A stretch of DNA of 12,927 bases, taken from positions 1 through 12,927 of the forward strand of contig JAGMEZ010000058.1 in assembly GCA_023127905.1 (NCBI GenBank), read 5' to 3'. Within the stretch, counting starts at the first letter, position 1. Every line of letters begins with the position of its first letter. The translations under genes were made by a program, and so were the position numbers. The stretch comes from Caldifarciminota bacterium (lineage in GTDB: Bacteria; Hydrothermota; E44-bin80). The notes under the pieces were generated by a model. That model made no database searches, was not told the DNA's origin, and saw only the letters and a program-made list of their open reading frames with translations. Shown in pieces: positions 1 to 6,089 of this stretch.

Positions 1-1612
1 CTGTAGTTTTGCTGAACGGGTTTGGGTGGTTCTGATAGAGGATATATGTACTGTATAAATCTTCATTTCTTTCTGCAATACCACCCCCTGGTGATTTCGA
101 TGCCTCTTCGGTATTTCCATAAGCCCCCATGTTGATTCTATCTCCATTTGGTTCAGGTTCGTTCTGCCAGGGTGATGCTGGATCCCCTGCATCAATGCAA
201 GAACTCGTCGTATCATCATAAACCCAAGTCATGCCATCCCATCTTCCATATTCACTCATTAGATGATAATCACCAGGATTTGCTGTATCTGGATCCGCAA
301 ATAGTGGATCTATATTTGTATTTCCTGTTCCAGATGGAGGAGTAAAACCGACATTCCAGAAATCACAGTAGGAAAAAGTGAAACTGGGCGATTGGCCATA
401 GAAATAGTGTGGGTGATCCACAATAATAGTATTCTGAATCACGTTACCTTCGTCAACGGTCGGTGATTCAAGTATCATGAGGTAGTGGGATCCTCCAATA
501 ACACAGTTTTTGATTGTATTATATTTGGCATTATGTATCTGTATCGTGTATGCCTCATTCCAAGCGAAAGGATGTCCATACTCGTAACTACATATGATGC
601 AATTCTCGAAAGTATTATTTACCGTCATAGTAGTCTCGGGGCTCTCGCTAGTCCTAACAATGAGAATACCGTTTGTGGCTCCGAACATTCTGCAGTTGAT
701 GAACTTATTATCATAAGCCCCATCTCTTGCGACTAATCCAAAATTCCAATGTAGACTGTGATATCCACCTTCATCAAATCCAATACACTCTCTGAATTCA
801 TTATGGTGGCTATAATGAGCAGCAACAAAAAACTCACCCACATCATATGCCTTGCATCCGATTATTAAATTATGGTCGCAATCAAACTTCAAAGCGACGG
901 CATGCCCAGCATGAATATCAATGTGGGGATGAAAATTTCTTGCAATGCAGTTTCTGATTGTATTGCTATCCGACTCCTCCATATAGATATGATAATCTAC
1001 CGCTCCATGTGCTGTATCAATAGAGTTTAATATGCAGTTCTCAATTAGACAATTCTTAGCTGACCAAAGATAAAAATTCATGTGAGTTCCATCGGTTAGG
1101 GTACAATTCCTGACTTCGCAAAAACGAGCTCCCCTTAACGCTATACAATTTCCATTGTCTTCTCCCATGCCGTCTACAATGAGATTTTCCGCAACTCCAT
1201 GTTCGGCATAATGGAAATTGATTCCTCTCTTATAATTAACTATTCTTAGATCTTTTAATACAATATAATTCTTTGAAACGATATCTATTCCGGTACCTGT
1301 TCTATCTATACCATCAAGTACAGGCTTCCCATTATATCCTTCAAATACAATAATACTGGCACTATTTCCTGAATTAATCACTGTAACGTGTTCGTCAACA
1401 TAAGTGCCTGTATCAACAAGAACAGAATCACCAGCAACTACTAATGACCCGGCATGTGCTATGTGGCGCCAGGCAGAGTCTGGTGATGTCCCAGGCCAAC
1501 CATCGTTACCGGAGAGCGAGACATAATAGGTTGTTGCACCCAGTTTGCAAAGACAAAGGAAAAATAGTACACACCCGGAAAGGATGTAATTTATAATACT
1601 ATTACACTTCAT
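1..1612 (-). CDS. Secreted right-handed beta-helix protein with T9SS-type tail (3' end outside window)
   Basis: The frame is open from the ATG at 1612 to the window edge (537 codons). AAAGGAG at 1617-1623 is well spaced and fixes the start. A hydrophobic signal peptide (residues ~6-25, ending near KLGA) is followed by a DUF1565-like N-terminus: TYYVSLSGNDGWPGTSPDSA, then W-R-H-I and AGDSVLVDTGTY. Residues ~85-430 show repeated coils with N/C ladders such as 'NCTLTDG', 'NCLIENCIL', 'NTIRNCIARN' and 'NTIKNCVIGG', the pattern of parallel beta-helix (PbH1) surface proteins and polysaccharide lyases. Near the end, 'IDPLFADPDT', 'CIDAGDPASP' and 'RINMGAYGNT' match the choice-of-anchor Q type junction. 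The visible sequence stops in 'YQNHPNPFSKTT', the first strand of a T9SS type A/FlgD-like sorting domain, so roughly 80 residues are probably missing. It lies 39 bp behind the gene ending at 1652 and is probably cotranscribed with it. No catalytic residues are recognised; the substrate is unknown. Confidence 0.88.
   Translation of the reverse strand, partial: MKCNSIINYILSGCVLFFLCLCKLGATTYYVSLSGNDGWPGTSPDSAWRHIAHAGSLVVAGDSVLVDTGTYVDEHVTVINSGNSASIIVFEGYNGKPVLDGIDRTGTGIDIVSKNYIVLKDLRIVNYKRGINFHYAEHGVAENLIVDGMGEDNGNCIALRGARFCEVRNCTLTDGTHMNFYLWSAKNCLIENCILNSIDTAHGAVDYHIYMEESDSNTIRNCIARNFHPHIDIHAGHAVALKFDCDHNLIIGCKAYDVGEFFVAAHYSHHNEFRECIGFDEGGYHSLHWNFGLVARDGAYDNKFINCRMFGATNGILIVRTSESPETTMTVNNTFENCIICSYEYGHPFAWNEAYTIQIHNAKYNTIKNCVIGGSHYLMILESPTVDEGNVIQNTIIVDHPHYFYGQSPSFTFSYCDFWNVGFTPPSGTGNTNIDPLFADPDTANPGDYHLMSEYGRWDGMTWVYDDTTSSCIDAGDPASPWQNEPEPNGDRINMGAYGNTEEASKSPGGGIAERNEDLYSTYILYQNHPNPFSKTT
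1385..1558 (-). repeat. N-terminal coding cassette, copy 1 (pairs with 10223-10396)
   Basis: This stretch encodes 58 residues, from the end of the signal peptide (LCLCKLGA) to DEHV. By manual alignment, 47 of the 58 residues are identical to the N-terminus of the gene at 8396-10441, without gaps. Beyond DEHV similarity falls abruptly. DNA is also closely similar, for example the shared run acataataggttgttgcacc. This indicates a duplicated or converted N-terminal module rather than whole-gene similarity. Confidence 0.8.
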
Positions 1613-1651
1613 TTTTCTCCTTTCATTTAGATTTGATAGAATATATTAGTC

Positions 1652-3448
1652 CTATTTTATGATACAAACCTTACCTGCTTTTTTCCCACTCATAAATTTG
1701 ATTGAATAGAAATATAGACCACTGTTAACATCACTTATATCCCATTCTTCTTTGCCATTAGCACTCTCGTGTTCGATTTCTTGTATCAATTCACCGGTAA
1801 TAGTGTAGATTCTTATATTCACATTCCCTGGCAAACTATCAAAGAATATGGTTTCAGGCCAACCCATATCCGCACGATAGGGGTTTGGATAGACCAGAAT
1901 TCTATCCAGAGCAGTTGTATCTGTAAATTCAAAAGGTAGTATAATGGTGATGGTGCCCTTTTCAGGAATACCAGGATAGGAATCAGGATTGGCACGATAC
2001 CACAGAGTATCAGGTGTGACTCCAACCACACTATCAATAATACCGCCATAAGATGCCTTAATTGTATATGTGTAAGTTGAATCAACTGAGCTTGTAATTT
2101 TTCGTCGTAATAGTGCTACAGTTAAGCTATCATTCTCTTGAGGCAGTGGAGTATGACCATTCAATAATGTTACTGTTTGATCTATGGGTTGAACTTTACG
2201 GTTTATGCAATAATACGGTTCTGAATGCGGTTGTTCAGGTATTACAGTAATAGTTGTGTTCTCTATGGGATTACCGTTAAGATCTTTCACAAATACGTCA
2301 ACCAGCTCATAGACAAGTAGTTGTCCATGACCAGTAACCCCGGCATATTGATTATAATTTGTCACCAGACAATTAGTGGCAAAAAAATTGACATAACCAG
2401 CATTGTTGAGAATATGGAATCCCTGACTAACATTATTGATTAAGCAATTATAAATATCAGCAGTTATACTATCGGCGCCATTATTTGTAATACCATAGTT
2501 TGCACTATCAATCACAACATTCCAGACCCAGAACCATGTATTGCCATATCCACTACTGTGATAAAAATGAATTGCATTACCAGTAACATTCCTTATCGTA
2601 CCATCAGCATATATTACATTTCCATATTCCTTACCAGTAAGTCCATAGCCATCAACATCCTCTATTAAAAAATTTGAAAACCTTGGCGGAGAATCAAACC
2701 CAGCAGTGCCATAGCAGTAGGTCATTCCATATGTAGTTGTTGTGCAATTGGTTATAAAGAGTGAGTCAACCAAACAACCAGTATATCCATTCAATTTTAG
2801 AATACCATGATAATGATAAGTTGATAAGTGGATATTATAAAAGGTGTTGTTACAAATTATAGCGTCTACAGCGGCATCTTGCTTAAGTGCCAAAACTCCC
2901 TGACTTGGGTCATTCAATGAACCATATCCTCCATTTGCAGTATAATCACAGAATATGTTATTCCTTATAACAGTGGGACTGGACGGTGTTTGCCAGCCAT
3001 TCGGTGAGATAAAGATATGTCCATTCTCAAATTGGGAATTGGTTATTATGGCACTATACGAGGTCCAGCGGGCAAATCCCCATATTCTCCAGGGATAGGT
3101 TTGACTTACTGATTTGACGAGCATACTATCGATAACTAATTCCGAGTATGTTTTAATATTATAAGTATCGAGTGCAGTGTTGTTAAATACTAAAGTTGCA
3201 TTTGTCATTTCCAGATCAGCATCATTACCCTGCAAACCACAGATATAAGCAGCAAGTGTATAGGTATTTATGCTTGAATTGTAGTCTAATACTGAAGGAT
3301 TATTAATCTCCTGGTACATACTTTGAAGAGTGTTAACACCATCTATGAGATATATAGTATTGGAATCCGGGTCATATTGCACAGACCCATATAACCGGGA
3401 AATCATCAAGGTGAATATAATTAAAGAACCAACTTGAAAAAATTTCAT
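1652..3448 (-). CDS. Secreted beta-helix protein with C-terminal T9SS-type sorting domain
   Basis: 598 residues. The ATG at 3448 is preceded by AAGGGAG (3456-3462). The signal peptide is residues 1-21 (basic start, hydrophobic core, likely cut after RLYG). Residues ~95-375 are short beta-helix coils, for example 'SAIITNSQFENG', 'PTVIRNNIFCDY', 'AIICNNTFYNI', 'NFLIEDVDGYGL' and 'ADIYNCLINNV'; they resemble coils in the 8396-10441 protein ('NFIIEDIDGQGL'), so the two are probably paralogues. About residues 385-505 look like a beta-rich linker with an Ig/carboxypeptidase-regulatory flavour ('VFVKDLNGNPIENTTITV'). Residues ~514-598 form the sorting tail: 'VYPNPYRAD', 'NIRIYTITGEL', 'SGLYFYSIKF', ending KVCIIK. 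The predicted location is the outer surface, by family knowledge. It is the first gene of a likely two-gene unit with the gene starting at 1612. Unlike the other two beta-helix genes it lacks the 'YYVSLSG' N-terminal module. Ligand or enzyme activity cannot be read from the sequence. Confidence 0.88.
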   Translation of the reverse strand: MKFFQVGSLIIFTLMISRLYGSVQYDPDSNTIYLIDGVNTLQSMYQEINNPSVLDYNSSINTYTLAAYICGLQGNDADLEMTNATLVFNNTALDTYNIKTYSELVIDSMLVKSVSQTYPWRIWGFARWTSYSAIITNSQFENGHIFISPNGWQTPSSPTVIRNNIFCDYTANGGYGSLNDPSQGVLALKQDAAVDAIICNNTFYNIHLSTYHYHGILKLNGYTGCLVDSLFITNCTTTTYGMTYCYGTAGFDSPPRFSNFLIEDVDGYGLTGKEYGNVIYADGTIRNVTGNAIHFYHSSGYGNTWFWVWNVVIDSANYGITNNGADSITADIYNCLINNVSQGFHILNNAGYVNFFATNCLVTNYNQYAGVTGHGQLLVYELVDVFVKDLNGNPIENTTITVIPEQPHSEPYYCINRKVQPIDQTVTLLNGHTPLPQENDSLTVALLRRKITSSVDSTYTYTIKASYGGIIDSVVGVTPDTLWYRANPDSYPGIPEKGTITIILPFEFTDTTALDRILVYPNPYRADMGWPETIFFDSLPGNVNIRIYTITGELIQEIEHESANGKEEWDISDVNSGLYFYSIKFMSGKKAGKVCIIK

Positions 3449-3486
3449 TTACTTTCTCCCTTCAAAATATCATTAACTTGTCTCAT

Positions 3487-3588
3487 TCAAGTCAACTTAA
3501 TTATATAAACCTTACCAACCTTATTTCCACTTGAAAATTTGACTGAATAGATATTACGATTTTAATCCCTTTTATTCCATCTTCTCTT
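3487..3588 (-). pseudogene. Decayed C-terminal sorting-domain remnant
   Basis: Read on the minus strand in one frame, this segment gives W-N-K-R-D, a TAA stop at 3562-3564, then N-R-N-I-Y and SVKFSSGNKVGKVYIIK, ending L-T-TGA at 3487. The neighbour at 1652 ends SIKFMSGKKAGKVCIIK, with similar DNA. The W...D...(I/L)Y spacing of sorting tails is kept, but two residues are lost and a stop interrupts the frame; another TAA lies at 3586-3588. No further homologous sequence is recognisable upstream. I interpret it as the last ~30 codons of a lost gene of the same secretion class, lying just ahead of the gene starting at 3448. Confidence 0.75.
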
Positions 3589-4314
3589 TATTACAATTTA
3601 TTATAGCACTATAAAAGATTTGGTGATTATATAACCCCTCCTCAGTGTAATTACAAGAAACCCAGGATGGAAAATGCAGTTCTATAAATTGCTCTTAATA
3701 TTTGACTCATATTCGAACTGTCATACTGAGAAAAATTATCAAAGATGAAAATATTAGCATCTTTGTAAAGCAAACTGTGAGTTTATCTTTTCCAATCATT
3801 ATATCTTTTTGATATCAACAAAAGGCATAATACTTCAGACTAAGTAAAGATTCATATAAATTTTGCTTTCATTTTGAATAATCATACAGAAAAAAATTAA
3901 AATGTCAAGGAAATTTCTGAAGTTTTGAAAAATGGGAATAGAAAAGATCGTTATACCACTTTGTAACTTGTTTATTTCAAAGACATGAGGGAAAGAATAG
4001 ATGAGATACAGAAGTAAAGGTTGGAATAAGAAATTTGGTAAAAAAAGAAGGACACAGCGCTTCCTTATAGTATAAACCTCCAATGGAATTATAAAGACAA
4101 AAGGGGAGTGAAGCACATGTGCCCAAATTCATATATTAAATTATGGAAAAAAGCCGGGACAAAAAATGTTCAGTATGTTTAAATATGATGAAAGTTATAA
4201 CCTTAAACGGGTATTTTCAACCTATCCACATACTCGAATGTAAAAAAGCAATAATTGATATGCTTATATTATCTCGTTATACAAGTAGTTATATTCTCCT
4301 GTGGTTATATGATA
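3589..4314. other. Gene-poor 726 bp stretch
   Basis: No convincing full-length gene is visible. The longest minus-strand frame (3835-4116) is an AT-driven hydrophobic run without a ribosome site or a recognisable family. A weak hairpin, AAAGATG/CATCTTT (3741-3747 and 3758-3764), is followed on the minus strand by an interrupted T-rich stretch and could be a feeble terminator. On the plus strand a good GGGGAG site (4103-4108) precedes a 21-codon frame (4117-4182, starting MCPNSYIKLW), and a second frame contains an HNH-like scrap (listed separately). Together with the remnant at 3487-3588, the stretch looks like a graveyard of decayed genes. Confidence 0.55.
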
Positions 4315-4349
4315 CTATCTTATCACGACAATCTTCCTTGTTAAAGTAG
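4143..4349 (+). pseudogene. Possible HNH-endonuclease N-terminal remnant (weak)
   Basis: A 68-codon plus-strand frame contains 'MMKVITLNGYFQPIHILECK' and then K-A-I-I-D-M-L. This resembles the conserved N-terminus of a common HNH endonuclease family (V-L-x-L-N-x-x-Y/F-x-P-I/L-x-V/I ... R/K-A-I ... L). The family would continue with G-K-A-E and a C..H..N..H core; here the frame becomes unrecognisable and runs into the 3' end of the opposing gene (4315-5811). There is no ribosome site before the ATG at 4143 or those at 4185/4188. The likeness rests on about 25 residues judged by eye, so chance is a real alternative. Confidence 0.2.
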
Positions 4350-5811
4350 TTTCATTTGACACGATCCGACAAAAATAGATTCCGCTTTTTACTTTTTTAT
4401 CCCTAATATCTTTTTCATTCCAATTTATTGTATAATGTCCGGGTTGCATTGTCCTATTCGCAAGAATATTAACAAGACTCCCAGTCTCATCATATATCTT
4501 GATTGAAACAAAACCGGGTTCTGATACCACATACTTTATGTTGGTTTTGTCAATGGTTGGATTTGGTTTGATAGTTAGCATATTGTATCCTTGGGAAGAT
4601 TTTGTTTGTTTTTCTTGCACTCCAACAAAACCATTCTCATCGGTCTTTATAAGATAGGAATATGTACTAGTCCCTCCCTGCGACCATGTCAGACCTAAAA
4701 TAACAAATCCACCATCCTCTGTCTGTTGCACTGAATAACCCTCATCTTTAGCATACCACCCAAATGTCCTTGTCCATAGTGTATCTCCATGTTGGTCGGT
4801 TCTTAAAAGCCAAACATCCTCCTCACCTGCACCAAAGGATGATGTGTAACCAGCAACGATAAAACCTCCATCAGGAAGTTGTTGAACTGACTTACCTTCA
4901 TCACAATTTACCCCGGCATCGCCATAGATTTTTGTCCAAAGTGTATCACCTGCTGAATCAGTTCTAATGAGCCAGAGATCTCTCTCTACAGGAAAGAATA
5001 ATGAGTAACCAGCAATTATATAACCACCATCCATGGTCTGCTGGACACAATATGCATAATTCATACTAAGCGCATGACCAGCAGGAGAATAGTTTTTTTC
5101 CCAAATGAGAGTTCCAATTGAGTCAACCTTTACCAGATATACATCAGCTGGCAAAAATCCGAAGGTGTATCCAGTCATGATATAACCACCATCTGAAGTC
5201 TGCTGAACCGAATAGAATCTATCCTTCTCGGAGCCGCCATAGGTTTTTGTCCAAGTGGTATCGCCAAGGGAATCGGTCTTTATTAAATATCCATCTTGAT
5301 CACCTGCTCCATAGGACATAGTTACTCCGGCGATTATGTAACCGCCATCCTGGGTCTGGCATACTTCACCAATCCATTCCCATACATCTCCGCCATAGAC
5401 CCTTGTCCAGAGAGTGTCACCCAATGAGTCAGTCTTTAATACCCAAATGTGCGATTCACCCCAATCAACCTCAGTAACTGCACCAATAATGTAACCGCCG
5501 TCATTTGTCTGCTTAACCGAATAACCCCAGTCAATACCATATGGAAAAGACCCCCTATACTCTCTCTCCCAGATTTGATTGCCTAAAGAATCGGTTTTCG
5601 AAAGATAAACACCTGCATTATGTGGATAAAAGACCCCGCCAACCCCACAAACAATATAACCTCCATCTGTAGTCTGCTGAACTGAATGTCCTTCGCTGGA
5701 TTCACCATACCATCTCTCAAATGTTATTGTGGCAAAAAGGAAACAAGGCAGGATAACAACGATAACTAAGGTTGTCCAAATATATCTTTGAAAATTTTTG
5801 ATAAAAACCAT
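4315..5811 (-). CDS. Secreted seven-repeat propeller-like protein with T9SS-type tail
   Basis: 498 residues. AGGAGGT at 5816-5822 fixes the ATG at 5811. The signal peptide is residues 1-27 (hydrophobic core 'LVIVVILPCFLF', likely cut after FLFA). Residues ~42-395 consist of seven repeats of 51-55 residues, each with 'SVQQTxDGGYIxxGxT' then 'DxxLxKTDSxGDTLWTxxYG'; the D-G-G motifs fall at about 49, 104, 155, 208, 261, 314 and 366. Seven units of this size suit a seven-bladed beta-propeller, though the fold is inferred. Residues ~412-498 form the sorting tail: 'TIKPNPTIDKTNIKY', 'VSIKIYDETGSLV', 'INWNEKD', 'KSGIYFCRI', ending KIVVIR. Proteins of this type are common among exported proteins of FCB and candidate-phylum bacteria; their ligand is generally unknown. 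It is divergent from the regulator gene at 6090, with 278 bp between their start codons, and its leader carries the palindromic element at 5845-5885. Confidence 0.9.
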   Translation of the reverse strand: MVFIKNFQRYIWTTLVIVVILPCFLFATITFERWYGESSEGHSVQQTTDGGYIVCGVGGVFYPHNAGVYLSKTDSLGNQIWEREYRGSFPYGIDWGYSVKQTNDGGYIIGAVTEVDWGESHIWVLKTDSLGDTLWTRVYGGDVWEWIGEVCQTQDGGYIIAGVTMSYGAGDQDGYLIKTDSLGDTTWTKTYGGSEKDRFYSVQQTSDGGYIMTGYTFGFLPADVYLVKVDSIGTLIWEKNYSPAGHALSMNYAYCVQQTMDGGYIIAGYSLFFPVERDLWLIRTDSAGDTLWTKIYGDAGVNCDEGKSVQQLPDGGFIVAGYTSSFGAGEEDVWLLRTDQHGDTLWTRTFGWYAKDEGYSVQQTEDGGFVILGLTWSQGGTSTYSYLIKTDENGFVGVQEKQTKSSQGYNMLTIKPNPTIDKTNIKYVVSEPGFVSIKIYDETGSLVNILANRTMQPGHYTINWNEKDIRDKKVKSGIYFCRIVSNETTLTRKIVVIR

Positions 5812-5844
5812 TTTTACCTCCTTTTATTAAAAAATTAATAACCT

Positions 5845-5885
5845 GAGAGCTACCTACCTGGCAGCATGCCAAAAAGGTAGATCTC
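5845..5885. repeat. Palindromic element in the 5' leader of the propeller gene
   Basis: This is a nested imperfect inverted repeat: GAGA (5845-5848) and TACCT (5851-5855) pair with AGGTA (5875-5879) and TCTC (5882-5885), around an inner GGCA-GCA-TGCC hairpin (5860-5870). It is more GC-rich than the surrounding AT-rich leader and lies about 34 bp before the start codon at 5811. It could be a REP-like dispersed palindrome, an operator or an mRNA leader hairpin. The minus strand reads GGTAGGTAGC, which recalls the 3' part of GEMM (c-di-GMP-I) riboswitches, but the rest of that aptamer is missing. Confidence 0.55.
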
Positions 5886-6034
5886 AAATATCTGATTAAT
5901 ACATTATTTTCTAAGTGAAACAGAAACAAGGGAGTTTTATTTTCATAATTTTCATATTTGCATTATAATATAAGATGTGTCTCATTTTATGGTTCGATGG
6001 AGCCTATAAACCTTTTATTTAACAGGGTAATTAA

Positions 6035-6050
6035 AAAATAAATTTATTTT
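6035..6050. promoter_or_regulatory. 16-bp perfect A/T palindrome abutting the -35 box
   Basis: AAAATAAATTTATTTT is exactly self-complementary. It ends one base before the TTGACA at 6052, so it covers roughly -53 to -38 relative to the predicted transcription start. That is where an UP element (contact for the RNA polymerase alpha subunit) would lie, and its composition suits one. Its symmetry also allows an operator for a dimeric regulator, for example autoregulation by the downstream protein. Palindromes of pure A/T arise by chance in AT-rich DNA, so the function is inferred from position. Confidence 0.45.
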
Positions 6051-6051
6051 G

Positions 6052-6080
6052 TTGACAAATGATTGATTTTAGTGTATAAT
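6052..6080 (+). promoter_or_regulatory. Perfect consensus sigma-70 promoter of the regulator gene
   Basis: TTGACA (6052-6057), a 17-bp spacer and TATAAT (6075-6080) match the consensus at all twelve positions with optimal spacing. Transcription would begin near 6087-6090, that is at or up to three bases before the ATG at 6090-6092. No Shine-Dalgarno sequence is present, unlike the strong ones before the genes starting at 1612, 3448, 5811 and 12482, so a leaderless or nearly leaderless mRNA is predicted. The position also rules out the in-frame TTG at 6063, which lies inside the spacer. Confidence 0.85.
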
Positions 6081-6089
6081 GTTTCTGCA

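Noticed and set aside
485..736. Plus-strand 83-codon open frame
   Set aside because: It lies inside the beta-helix gene on the other strand, has no ribosome site and no recognisable family; it is an antisense shadow.
1819..2085. Minus-strand 88-codon frame within 1652-3448
   Set aside because: Out of frame with a clear long gene and composed of low-complexity hydrophobic residues; a shadow.
3835..4116. Minus-strand 93-codon hydrophobic frame
   Set aside because: It has no Shine-Dalgarno sequence or family resemblance, and its Phe/Ile/Leu richness is what AT-rich noncoding DNA yields. It is kept only as part of the gene-poor stretch.
5845..5885. c-di-GMP-I (GEMM) riboswitch
   Set aside because: GGTAGGTAGC on the minus strand recalls the 3' end of that aptamer, but the conserved 5' portions (CACGCACAGGGCAAACC-like and ACGCAAAGCC-like) are absent upstream.
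6063..6089. TTG start at 6063 for the regulator
   Set aside because: It lies inside the promoter spacer, upstream of the predicted transcription start, so it could not be on the mRNA from that promoter.
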